A DNA stretch of 64,000 nucleotides, taken from assembly GCF_900205865.1 (NCBI RefSeq), contig NZ_LT906662.1:3338994-3402993 (forward strand), read 5' to 3'. The notes below the pieces were generated by a model. It was not told the DNA's origin. It did no database searches and was given only the letters and a program-made list of their open reading frames with translations. The stretch is from Thermoanaerobacterium sp. RBIITD. GTDB taxonomy: Bacteria; Bacillota; Thermoanaerobacteria; Thermoanaerobacterales; Thermoanaerobacteraceae. A program made the position numbers and the translations under genes. This document shows, in pieces, positions 1-8,993 of the stretch. The first letter of the stretch is position 1, and the number at the start of each line of letters is the position of its first letter.

Positions 1-535
1 CACCTGTCGTTTTTGTGTCTAAATTCCCCGTGGGTTCATCTGCTAATATTATACTGGGCTTTGCTGCCAATGCTCTGCCTATTGCCACTCTCTGCTGCTG
101 CCCTCCTGAAAGCTGATTTGGTAAATGTCTTTGTCTTTCTGTTAACCCTAAAAATTCTATCAAATCATCTATATATTCTTTATCTGGTATTTTTTTATCT
201 AGTCTTACTGGCATTTCTATATTTTCTCTTACATTTAATACTGGTATCAAATTGTACTGCTGAAATACGAATCCTATATTTCTCCTCCTGTATATAGCTA
301 ATTTGTCCTCAGATAGCTTATATATATCCACACCATCTATCTCAACTGTTCCTTCTGTTGGTTTATCAAGTCCTCCTAATAAGTGGAGCAATGTTGATTT
401 TCCACTTCCGCTTGGTCCTACGATTGCCAAAAATTCACCTTTTTCTACATTTATGTTTATATCCTTTAGTGCGTGTACTTTATTTTCACCCTTTCCGTAA
501 ACTTTGTTTAAATTTATCGTTTTTAATATAACCAT
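1..535 (-). CDS. ABC transporter ATP-binding protein, LolD/MacB type (3' end outside window)
   Basis: ATPase that would power the adjacent FtsX-type permeases. 178 residues are visible, starting at the ATG at 535-533 behind a GGAGAGG ribosome binding site; the C-terminus lies beyond the window edge. Walker A (GPSGSGKST, about residue 39), Q-loop (FVFQQYNLIP), ABC signature (LSGGQQQR) and Walker B (IILADEPTGNLD) are all present, so the visible part looks functional. It is last in the transporter cluster, 69 bases after permease 1. A nearly identical but internally deleted copy lies at 3331-3594. Family assignment is firm; the substrate is unknown. Confidence 0.92.
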   Translation of the reverse strand, partial: MVILKTINLNKVYGKGENKVHALKDININVEKGEFLAIVGPSGSGKSTLLHLLGGLDKPTEGTVEIDGVDIYKLSEDKLAIYRRRNIGFVFQQYNLIPVLNVRENIEMPVRLDKKIPDKEYIDDLIEFLGLTERQRHLPNQLSGGQQQRVAIGRALAAKPSIILADEPTGNLDTKTTG

Positions 536-595
536 ATATAAAGTGCTCCTCTCCTAATTTATTATGCTGATAGATTCTACTATACTCATACGCTT
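450..595 (-). repeat. Direct repeat copy A: permease tail plus ATPase 5' end
   Basis: This stretch is almost identical to 3509-3653, with only a few substitutions and one single-base indel. It contains the first ~28 codons of the ATPase gene, its ribosome binding site, and a leftover permease tail (reading KRMSIVESIS) lying after the stop codon of permease 1. That tail is coding in permease 2 but untranslated here, which marks a duplication or recombination junction. Confidence 0.8.
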
Positions 596-604
596 AACTT
601 GGAG

Positions 605-3172
605 TCATTGATCATTTTTGATCATATCAACTACTGCTGTTTTTCTTATATTCATAGATGATAGGTATGTTGTTGCAATTGTTACTATAAAATTTATAAT
701 GATAACAATCAAATATTCTCTGTATTGTATCTTAAAGATGGGATTTATATATATAGCTAAATATTTATTATATAAAATATATTGAACCAACACTCCAAAG
801 ATAATTACTACTACACTTGATATAGCTCCATATAAGAACCCTTCAGCTAAAAACATCTCTTTCAGGCTTTTGTTTGTAGTGCCGACAGCTCTTAACATGC
901 CAAACTCTCTCATTCGCGATGCAATATTATATTTAATATTGTTTGCTATATTAAATACTCCCATAATGAACAGTATCATTACAATTGCATTTATAAATCT
1001 GTGCTTATTTTCATTCAGTATATTAAAATTTTCTATTTCTTTATCTAAATCTCTTAAAATTACTCCAGGTCTCTTATCAATTATTGATTTAATCTTTTTA
1101 TATAAGACATTATGATTTACTCCTCTTTCTTTGTTGATGCTTATAATCTTATACTGAGTTATCCCCGTATCCTTTTTAAATATATCCGAGGATAGGACAA
1201 CATCAACGCTGTTATTTACAGTATAATAATTATCGTAATCCAACAGATTGTTTACTATTGCCGCCACAGTATATTCTTTATATTCATAGCTATCGTCATT
1301 ATAATTAATTTTCCAGCTTTCCTCAGAATTTGTTCCCTTGTTTGAAAAAGCAACTCTTATTTTATCTCCCACTTTGAAATTTGCAACGTAAGGCCTTTTA
1401 TTTTCTGTATTTATGGGATTGGGTATCCTCACAATGGCAAGATTTTCTTTTTTCATCCTGTCAATATCAATTTTGCCTTTTACCAAATATTTTCTTAACT
1501 TGGCAAGAGATTTATCATCATAACCGTACATATTATCTTTTAAAATATATTCTTCCGATTTATCAGCCGCCTTTAAATTTTTAACTAACATCCCGTTCAT
1601 CAAATCTTTTATATATGGAGTGCTGTTTAAATTTTCAAAGTACATAGGTTCGGATATATGTTCACCGCTTAACATAAGTCTTGAATATATTACCTGTATA
1701 GCTGATAAATCCCTTACTCCGTTTAATGACCTTATTCTCTCTAGTTCTTTGCTACTTAACCCGTCGGTTTTTTTCGCACCGGGTACAAGATTTATTTTAT
1801 AGTCGGAATTATACCCTATGCTATCTGCTATATTGTCTACTTGCCTTTCTTCTAAAAAACTTAAGTAGCTTGCATTTATAAAAAGTATGCCTGCAATACT
1901 TATTGATAGTATAATCATTATAAAGCTTCTGCTGTTAGAAAGAATATTCCTTTTAGTTACAATTGAATATATGGACAGGTTTTTCCCTGAGGCTACTTTT
2001 TTATATATTTTTTTATTGCATTTTTCTCTTAGTCCTAAATTTTTTCTTATAGCTTCTATAGGTGATATCTTTGATATGGTTATATAGACTGCAATAACAA
2101 TCAAAAGTATGACGGCTGCTGTAACAATTACAGGTATAATAAAGGCTTCCTTAGTTATAACAAGCCGGCTTATGTTGACAGCTCCTTCAGTAAATACATT
2201 TCCAACTAAACCGCTTAATAGCTTTGAACCGATCAGGCCTAATATAATACCTATAGGGACACCCATTGTGCTCAATATAAGCAATTCATATAATGTTATT
2301 TCAATCAATTGCTTTCTACTGCTACCTATAGCTAATAAAATTCCGTATTCTGATATTCTTTGAAGAATTGATATGCTGTATATTCCATATATAACTATAA
2401 AAGAAGCTACCAATATTACAAGTAATGAAAAAATATTGTTTTTATATATATTATTTAATTTCCCATATGCCTCTATTAGCGTCGTGTTTTTAACTATGTC
2501 ATCGCTCTTCACATTCAATTTCTTTGCCAGTAAAGATGTCAATTTATTTATATTGTTTTCATCTTTAAATGTCACCATAGAAATATTTCTGTTTCCTTTA
2601 AAATCGTCACTAATAGGCAAAAATGCCTGTAAGGTCATACTTCTTTTAAATTCTGGTCTGTCTTTCAATATTCCCACCAATTTATACGTTTTTGTTTCCC
2701 TTCTGTCTTCCAGTTTAAGTTGCAGGTCACTGCCAACTTTAGGTTCTTTCCCAAGAACATTTAAGACCCACTCTTCAACAGCAATTTCATTATCTTTCTC
2801 TGGATACCTTCCTTCTTTGATAAATGAATTACCACTGAAAGAGCTTCCTAATTTTATGTATTCTTTATCTGCCCTTAGAATATTCAAATAAAAATCATCA
2901 GTTAAGGCAACCGAATCATAATACTCTGCAAATCCTCTGTCTTTTATTGATTTATCCTTTTTTATTTTCTCTATCTGATCATTGTCTAATTTTGTAAAAA
3001 CCACATGGTAACTTCCTTCGTCATATTTTATGCTATCAATATTTGCCTGGTTGGCACTTTGGCCCAATATTATTATACTTGCAATAACAGCAACACTTAG
3101 GATTATAGCCACCAACACAGAAAAAGTCCTTTTTTTGTAATATTTGATATATTGTAATGATAATTTAAACAT
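605..3172 (-). CDS. FtsX/MacB-family ABC transporter permease 1
   Basis: 855-residue permease. Layout: one N-terminal membrane helix (about 17-37), an extracytoplasmic MacB-like domain, a three-helix FtsX core (about 245-370), a fourth helix near 415-435, a second large outer domain, and a C-terminal three-helix core (about 725-845). This is the duplicated FtsX architecture of MacB/LolE-like exporters and mechanotransmission complexes. It is clearly homologous to permease 2 (shared ILKDNMYGYDDK / ILKNDIYGYDDK block) and less close to permease 3. The AGGAGG site at 3180-3187 fits the ATG at 3172. Substrate unknown; peptide or lipid export or cell-envelope defence is the usual role. Confidence 0.88.
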   Translation of the reverse strand: MFKLSLQYIKYYKKRTFSVLVAIILSVAVIASIIILGQSANQANIDSIKYDEGSYHVVFTKLDNDQIEKIKKDKSIKDRGFAEYYDSVALTDDFYLNILRADKEYIKLGSSFSGNSFIKEGRYPEKDNEIAVEEWVLNVLGKEPKVGSDLQLKLEDRRETKTYKLVGILKDRPEFKRSMTLQAFLPISDDFKGNRNISMVTFKDENNINKLTSLLAKKLNVKSDDIVKNTTLIEAYGKLNNIYKNNIFSLLVILVASFIVIYGIYSISILQRISEYGILLAIGSSRKQLIEITLYELLILSTMGVPIGIILGLIGSKLLSGLVGNVFTEGAVNISRLVITKEAFIIPVIVTAAVILLIVIAVYITISKISPIEAIRKNLGLREKCNKKIYKKVASGKNLSIYSIVTKRNILSNSRSFIMIILSISIAGILFINASYLSFLEERQVDNIADSIGYNSDYKINLVPGAKKTDGLSSKELERIRSLNGVRDLSAIQVIYSRLMLSGEHISEPMYFENLNSTPYIKDLMNGMLVKNLKAADKSEEYILKDNMYGYDDKSLAKLRKYLVKGKIDIDRMKKENLAIVRIPNPINTENKRPYVANFKVGDKIRVAFSNKGTNSEESWKINYNDDSYEYKEYTVAAIVNNLLDYDNYYTVNNSVDVVLSSDIFKKDTGITQYKIISINKERGVNHNVLYKKIKSIIDKRPGVILRDLDKEIENFNILNENKHRFINAIVMILFIMGVFNIANNIKYNIASRMREFGMLRAVGTTNKSLKEMFLAEGFLYGAISSVVVIIFGVLVQYILYNKYLAIYINPIFKIQYREYLIVIIINFIVTIATTYLSSMNIRKTAVVDMIKNDQ

Positions 3173-3186
3173 CTATTATATGCCTC

Positions 3187-3329
3187 CTAACTAAATGCAT
3201 CCTCAAATATTTGCCTATTTGCTCTTCCATCTTTGCCCAATACTTTTACCACAAATATTTCAACATCATTAATTTTCTCTTTATAGTTGATACGCAAGAA
3301 GTTCCATGTCCATTCTCGCCATCATTATC
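3187..3329 (-). pseudogene. Decayed fragment of a subtilisin-like (S8) serine protease
   Basis: Directly after the stop of the deleted ATPase, the minus strand reads DNDGENGHGTSCVSTIK, which is the His-active-site motif of subtilases. After a one-base frame change near 3286 it continues KINDVEIFVVKVLGKDGRAN, the strand that normally follows that motif, and ends at TAG 3189-3187. The Asp and Ser active-site regions are absent. What remains is a ~48-codon relic between the ATPase relic and permease 1. The family call rests on motif recognition. Confidence 0.6.
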
Positions 3330-3330
3330 T

Positions 3331-3594
3331 CTATCGTATTTCTCCGTCAACGATAGATAATATTCTGTCTGCACTTTGTGCTATATTTTCATTATGTGTT
3401 ATCAATACAAGTGTCTGATTATATTTTTTAATAGAACTTTTTATTAGGTTCATTACTTCACCTGTCGTTTTTGTGTTTAAATTACCGGTGGGTTCATCTG
3501 CTAAATACTTTATGTTTATATCCTTTAGTGCGTGTACTTTATTTTCACCCTTTCCGTAAACTTTGTTTAAATTTATCGTTTTTAATATAACCAT
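3331..3594 (-). pseudogene. ABC transporter ATPase with large in-frame internal deletion
   Basis: The first 28 residues match the intact ATPase at 1-535 exactly. The frame then jumps, through two novel residues (KY), straight to Walker B (LADEPTGNL). About 133 codons are lost, including Walker A, Q-loop and ABC signature. The rest (H-loop LVLITHNEN, C-terminal IVDGEIR) is intact and gives the C-terminal end that the window edge hides in the other copy. It has a good ribosome binding site, so an 87-residue product could be made, but it cannot bind or hydrolyse ATP normally. The longer open frame reaching back to 3732 is only read-through into the end of permease 2. Confidence 0.85.
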
Positions 3595-3653
3595 ATATAA
3601 ATGCTCCTCTCCTAATTTATTGTGCTGATAGATTCTACTATACTCATACGCTT
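3509..3653 (-). repeat. Direct repeat copy B: permease tail plus ATPase 5' end
   Basis: Partner of 450-595. Here the permease part is the real C-terminal coding sequence of permease 2 (KRMSIVESISTIN), followed by the GGAGAGG site and the start of the deleted ATPase. The two copies lie about 3.06 kb apart in the same orientation. Confidence 0.8.
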
Positions 3654-6167
3654 TACCCTTTTTGATACAATAAATGTAGCTGAAAATCCTAAAAGGATAT
3701 TTATTATTACTATGAAAAGATATATTTTCCAATCAATTGTAAATTTTGGAGTGATTAAAATTGGACCTAAGTATTTAAATAATATCACCTGTCCAGTCAG
3801 TCCAAATATCACAGACAAAGTGCTTGAAAATATTCCATATGTCATACCTTCAAAAGTTATCATCTTTCTGAATTCTTTGTTTGTAATGCCAACGGCTCTT
3901 ATCATGCCAAACTCATTTACTCTCGATATTAAACTGTAACTTACATTATTGATTATATTTAAGAAGCTTATGGCAAATAGTACTATTACAATGGTATTTA
4001 TAAATATAAGCTGATTTGTCGCAAATGCCTTTATTTTCTGCTTTTCATTGCTTAGATTTAAAACTGTTGCTCCTTGTGTTCTTTTAGCAATTTTCAAAAT
4101 CTGATTGTACAATTTTTCACTGTTATAACCTGGTTTTACATTTATATCAATGAGTCTGTAATTTTTAAATCCGCTTATTTTCTGTAAAATATCGTTAGAT
4201 ATGACAACTTGAACACTATTATTGCCTGCATAATAATCGGAAGAATCTATTAATTTTTCTACTATTGCTCCCACAGTAAATTCTTCCTCTTTAAATTGTG
4301 CATTTGCATCTTCCATTCTAAAAAATTCTTCTCCTGTATCCCCATCTTTTCTAAAACTTTCCGTTATCTTGTCTCCAACTTTTAAATTCACCACATCAGG
4401 ACTTAAATGTTTAGTGTTCATTGGATGTGGTATGGCAATAATAGCAATTTTTTCCTTTTTCATTTTTTCTATGTCTATCTGTCCTTTTTTTACATATTTT
4501 TTCATCTCTTTAAGAAGCTTATCATCATATCCATAAATATCATTTTTCAATATGTACTCGTCACTATTTGGTTCTTTAACAAGCAGGCCATTAAGTACTT
4601 CTTTAAAATAAGGAGAGTCATTTATCTGTTCAAAATATAAAGGCTCAGCTATATTTTCTTTTTTCAGTTTCATTCTCCCGTATATCGGCTGTATTGTTTT
4701 AACTTCTTCTATACCTTCTAAGTTTTTTATTTCTTGAATGTCTTCAAAAGGAATACCCACTGATAAATTTGTACCGGGTATTATTTCTATTTTATAATCG
4801 GTATTTATCTTTGATGTTTCGGCCTCTTTATTTATTTGAGCTGCTGTAAGCTCTGCGTAAAAATTTGATATTATGAATATAGTGCTCCCCAAGCACATAG
4901 ATAGAATTATCATATAGAAACTTTTTTTATTTCTAAAGATGTTTCTAAATGAAATGTATTTTGAAAATGGTAGAATTCTATATAAGAAATCTGTCTTAAT
5001 TAATACTTTTTTGTATTTTATATCCGTGTTTAAATTTTTTCTTATTGAGTCAATAAGCGTTAGCCTTTTTATGCTTCTATATGTAACCAACGTAACTATA
5101 ATTATAGAAATAAGGTTAATTATTATGGACATCAAGAAAACTCTCGGAGATAGAACTATATTTTTTATGTCGACTTTGCCTTCTGTGAATAGATTCCCTG
5201 CTATTGAGCTTAAAAATTTCGCTCCCGCAAGACCACCCACAATTCCGATTGGTGTGCTAATAAGTAGTAAAGTTAATAATTCATAAAAAAGCAGCATCAA
5301 AATCTGTAAGGAACCTGCTCCAACTGCCCTCATTATTCCATATTCAGATAGCCTTTGTAATATGGATATATTGAAAATGCCTAAAATTACTATTAATGAT
5401 ACTACCCCTGCAATAAGTGATATCAATAAAAAAGTAGGATCTATTTTTTTGCTGCTTCCTAATGATTCCAGAAGCATATTATTTTTTCTAACATATTTAT
5501 TATCTATTTTCAAGTCCTCGGCTATGTTTTGTATATCTTTATTTATGTCAGTATTTTCATCAAACTCTACATAAACTTGTGCATCTTTATAAGAATCATT
5601 TTCATTTAGATTAAGGATGGCTTCCATCTGCCCTGATGATTTTAACCGTGGCCTATCTTGTAAAATCCCGGTTAAAATGTATGTTTCGTTAGTCTTTTTC
5701 CCATATAAATTGAAATTAATCTTAGTACCTGGCTCCGGATTTACCCCCATGTTTTTTAAAACCCATTCTTCTATAGCTATTTCATCATCTTTTACCGGAA
5801 ACCTTCCCTTAATTACCTTAGAATTAGTTAACTGTACATAATCTTTATTTGCCTTTATTATATTTAGAATTATTCGCCCATCAGGTACAGTAGAATCGTA
5901 GTATGAAGAGATGCCAATTTTTTCAACATTCGGTTCATTTTTTATCATTTTGAGTTTTGATTCATCTATATCGATATTATACCTAACATGGTAGATTCCG
6001 CTTTCATATTTTGTTTTAGTTACATTAGCATGCTTGGCACTATCAGCTAGAGTTCCAACTCCTACTATTAATGCTGTACATAAGATAATGCCAAGACAAA
6101 TAGCTAATGATCTTGATCTATACTTTTTTATATATGCTGAAATTACTTTAAAAAGATATTTATTCAT
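3612..6167 (-). CDS. FtsX/MacB-family ABC transporter permease 2
   Basis: 851 residues with the same plan as permease 1: N-terminal helix (about 17-40), outer domain, FtsX core (about 248-375), helix near 415, second outer domain, C-terminal FtsX core (about 725-840). Start ATG at 6167 follows GGGAGGCAAAA. It sits 92 bases downstream of permease 3 and 17 bases before the deleted ATPase, so it is probably in the same transcript. Its last codons are duplicated after permease 1. It is a close paralogue of permease 1; the two could form a heterodimer as in LolCE-type exporters, but that is inference. Confidence 0.88.
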   Translation of the reverse strand: MNKYLFKVISAYIKKYRSRSLAICLGIILCTALIVGVGTLADSAKHANVTKTKYESGIYHVRYNIDIDESKLKMIKNEPNVEKIGISSYYDSTVPDGRIILNIIKANKDYVQLTNSKVIKGRFPVKDDEIAIEEWVLKNMGVNPEPGTKINFNLYGKKTNETYILTGILQDRPRLKSSGQMEAILNLNENDSYKDAQVYVEFDENTDINKDIQNIAEDLKIDNKYVRKNNMLLESLGSSKKIDPTFLLISLIAGVVSLIVILGIFNISILQRLSEYGIMRAVGAGSLQILMLLFYELLTLLLISTPIGIVGGLAGAKFLSSIAGNLFTEGKVDIKNIVLSPRVFLMSIIINLISIIIVTLVTYRSIKRLTLIDSIRKNLNTDIKYKKVLIKTDFLYRILPFSKYISFRNIFRNKKSFYMIILSMCLGSTIFIISNFYAELTAAQINKEAETSKINTDYKIEIIPGTNLSVGIPFEDIQEIKNLEGIEEVKTIQPIYGRMKLKKENIAEPLYFEQINDSPYFKEVLNGLLVKEPNSDEYILKNDIYGYDDKLLKEMKKYVKKGQIDIEKMKKEKIAIIAIPHPMNTKHLSPDVVNLKVGDKITESFRKDGDTGEEFFRMEDANAQFKEEEFTVGAIVEKLIDSSDYYAGNNSVQVVISNDILQKISGFKNYRLIDINVKPGYNSEKLYNQILKIAKRTQGATVLNLSNEKQKIKAFATNQLIFINTIVIVLFAISFLNIINNVSYSLISRVNEFGMIRAVGITNKEFRKMITFEGMTYGIFSSTLSVIFGLTGQVILFKYLGPILITPKFTIDWKIYLFIVIINILLGFSATFIVSKRVKRMSIVESISTIN

Positions 6168-6259
6168 TTTTGCCTCCCTTATTTTATTAATTTCTTATTA
6201 TATAGGGATAAACGTTCATAACGGTATAAGAGATTAACTCTTTGAATCGCATATCTTTT

Positions 6260-8827
6260 TTATTCAATTACATTAAGCCCTTCTACTATATTAAGCTTTT
6301 CTACTTTCTTTGCAGATACATAAGATGACAATATGCATATAACTATAACTATAGCACTGTACAATAGTATTGGTATAACTGGAAATTTAAATTGAGGCAA
6401 ATGAGTAGCACCAAATCCATGGCTATAGTCTACATTTAGCATTTTATAAAATCTATAAACTCTATATCCACCTATTAAAGCCGCTATTATGCTGCTTAAA
6501 AGGCCATAAATAATCGATTCTTTTATTATCATGCTTTTAAGCTGCTTGGCTGTCATGCCTATTGCTCTAAGTGTGGCAAACTCATTTGTACGTATCAATA
6601 AGTTGGTTTTTAGCGTATTATATACATTCATGCCTGCTATTAGCAGTATTAGTGATACAATCAAAAAATCGGATTTTAATTTTCGAGTACCAAAGTTTTT
6701 ATATGTCTCAATATAGCTTAGCTTACTTTCCATTTCTGCAAATGGCTTATTCTCTAAAATCTTGTTTATTCTATTATACACATAAGTATCCCTTCCTGGT
6801 TTAGACTGCACACTGATCTGGTTATATGTACTTTTCCCTGAAATGGTCATTAAGTATTTCTGAGGAAGTATTACCTCCATATACCTTCCTCGCGTACTAT
6901 CCCCTCTAAATATCCATTCCTGTTTTAGTAGTGCACCTACTCTGACATTTTGCTCTTCATATGTTATCTTATCACCTTTGGCAACAGGAATCCTTATGGT
7001 TATGATATCACCTACATTTAAATCTTTTCTAATTCCTTCGAGCTTATGATTATTTAAAATATCATAATAATAATTATACACAACTGCATTTGGATATTTA
7101 TCTGATGAATTATTCAGTGATGACATGTACCCTTTATCTATATACTTCTTAAATCCCTGCAACTGATCATCATCATAGCCTTTTACTTCTATCGTTGTTT
7201 CCACATTTTTATTTGTATTTGAAATTCCATTGTACTTTTTAAAGTCATTTTCTAAATCATTTACATCAGATTCCAAAAAACCTTCCATAGATACCTTTGT
7301 ACCTACTTTTTTCACTCCTTCTATCTGAGATATGGTTTTTACATCATCATTTGTATAACCTGTAAAATAAGGGTCTGTATTTGTACCAAATGATAGTTTA
7401 AAATCATTATCCTGCATGTTGGTAATTGTAATAGACATTGCACTAATTAAACTTTCCTTATTAACAACTGCGATATCATTTATAAATAAATATCCTGCCA
7501 TTGCTACTGATACAACTATTATTATAGTCCTCCACTTATTTCTCCACACATTTTTATATGCCATCTCACCTGTTATCCCAGATATCTTTTTTATAAACTT
7601 ATGGTATCCTCTATTTCTTTGCTTTCCACCTGATCTATCGCTCTTTCTCATAGCTTCTATTGGTGATATCATGCCTGATATCCATATCGGTATTATGCTT
7701 GAAACTATGACAGTTAAGGCTCCAACTTTTACAGCATTCCATACGTTTTTCATGCTTATGTATACTGATGATTCTGATACATCTATATTGGTAGATACAA
7801 AGCTATACAGTTTAATTCCAAAGTAGGAAAATGCAATTCCCATCAAAAGGCCAAGAACTAATCCAATGATGAGAATAAATAAGCTTTGAAATCCTATTAT
7901 CAGTCTCACTTGTTTCTTTGACGACCCTATAGCCCTCATCATACCTATTTGTTTTATCATGTCTATTAAAGATATGTTAAACATGTTATATATAAGAAGA
8001 ATCGCTGTAATTACTATCAATATATTAAACTGATATGTAAAAGCATTTGTGTTTTGAGCACTAAAATCATTAAGGGCTGCTATTAGCTGGCTATTTACTT
8101 CATAGTCCTGTCTCCCTATATTGTACCTTTCTCTTATCTGATTTAATTTTCCCGACAGGTTTGCATTTGATTTTAGCTTGACGATTTCTTCATATGTTGT
8201 CAGATTATCAGGCAATACATTTTTTTCGCCTTCTTTAAAGTATGTGAACCCTCTCAGTGAATAGTATCCATCATAATATTGTTTGGGCTTATCTAATATC
8301 CCCACCAATTTGAACGATTTGTTTTCCATGTATATTTGGTTCATGCCGTTTTCATCTTTATATTCTTTCTTGACTTTAAAATTTATTGTCTCACCCAGCT
8401 TTTCTTTAAGTCCCATCTTCTTCAGTGTTTGAGACTCTACCACTATTTCACCTGGAGAATCTGGTAGATGTCCTTTTATAAGAGTGTATCCATTCATTTC
8501 CATGTAGTCTTTGTCTGTTGAATTTAATATCATTGAAATACCATTGTCAGTAATGAGATTTCCTAAATTAGCAGCTACTGCAGATTTACTTGCGTCTTTA
8601 TCATTTTTTATTTTGTTTACCATGTCTTTATTTAGATTAGTAAATATGCCCTGATATGTTCCATACATTTTGTAAATATTAGCAAGCTGATTTCTGCTCT
8701 GGCTTTCAGATATGACGTTTGTACCAAATACAAGCATTACTGCCAAAGCGACACCTAATACTAAAGCAATCGTCCTTCCTCTTTGTTTTTTCAGATATGC
8801 TAATGCTAAATGTATATATACCTTCAT
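6260..8827 (-). CDS. FtsX/MacB-family ABC transporter permease 3
   Basis: 855 residues from the ATG at 8827, chosen because AAGGG lies at proper distance upstream; a TTG nine bases earlier sits too close to that site. N-terminal helix (about 15-38), outer domain, FtsX core (about 265-390), helix near 430-450, second outer domain, C-terminal FtsX core (about 720-845). It shares architecture with permeases 1 and 2 but is clearly more diverged. It is the first transporter gene in the transcript and follows a promoter motif matching that of the sigma gene. Substrate unknown. Confidence 0.88.
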   Translation of the reverse strand: MKVYIHLALAYLKKQRGRTIALVLGVALAVMLVFGTNVISESQSRNQLANIYKMYGTYQGIFTNLNKDMVNKIKNDKDASKSAVAANLGNLITDNGISMILNSTDKDYMEMNGYTLIKGHLPDSPGEIVVESQTLKKMGLKEKLGETINFKVKKEYKDENGMNQIYMENKSFKLVGILDKPKQYYDGYYSLRGFTYFKEGEKNVLPDNLTTYEEIVKLKSNANLSGKLNQIRERYNIGRQDYEVNSQLIAALNDFSAQNTNAFTYQFNILIVITAILLIYNMFNISLIDMIKQIGMMRAIGSSKKQVRLIIGFQSLFILIIGLVLGLLMGIAFSYFGIKLYSFVSTNIDVSESSVYISMKNVWNAVKVGALTVIVSSIIPIWISGMISPIEAMRKSDRSGGKQRNRGYHKFIKKISGITGEMAYKNVWRNKWRTIIIVVSVAMAGYLFINDIAVVNKESLISAMSITITNMQDNDFKLSFGTNTDPYFTGYTNDDVKTISQIEGVKKVGTKVSMEGFLESDVNDLENDFKKYNGISNTNKNVETTIEVKGYDDDQLQGFKKYIDKGYMSSLNNSSDKYPNAVVYNYYYDILNNHKLEGIRKDLNVGDIITIRIPVAKGDKITYEEQNVRVGALLKQEWIFRGDSTRGRYMEVILPQKYLMTISGKSTYNQISVQSKPGRDTYVYNRINKILENKPFAEMESKLSYIETYKNFGTRKLKSDFLIVSLILLIAGMNVYNTLKTNLLIRTNEFATLRAIGMTAKQLKSMIIKESIIYGLLSSIIAALIGGYRVYRFYKMLNVDYSHGFGATHLPQFKFPVIPILLYSAIVIVICILSSYVSAKKVEKLNIVEGLNVIE

Positions 8828-8878
8828 TTCTATCAACCCTTGTTTTTATATAGTTCCTGCATAACATACTATATATAG

Positions 8879-8907
8879 AGACGTTTAAGTCATAAGAATG
8901 ACTCACA
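8879..8907 (-). promoter_or_regulatory. Putative ECF-sigma promoter of the permease genes
   Basis: On the minus strand TGTGAGTCA is followed, 15 bases later, by CGTCT. The sigma-gene upstream region (10722-10750) has TGTGAGACC, the same 15-base spacing and CGTCT, and flanking bases also agree (TATG before, TATAG after). CGTC is the classic ECF -10 core. The distance to the permease 3 start is about 50 bases. A short inverted repeat (AGTCAT/ATGACT) overlaps the -35 side. Confidence 0.6.
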
Positions 8908-8993
8908 TACATGCCATATTGATTCGCCACAAAATCACGTGCTGCAAAATATAGAATTGCACAAATTTTTATAAAGAATCCTTTCAATATTAA

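Noticed and set aside
3331..3732. 133-codon open frame covering the deleted ATPase
   Set aside because: The first 46 codons are antiphase to the permease 2 coding sequence; the real gene start is the ATG at 3594 with its ribosome binding site.
8706..8987. 93-codon open frame upstream of permease 3
   Set aside because: It overlaps the permease 3 start in another frame, has no good ribosome binding site, and contains the promoter motif; no homology recognised.
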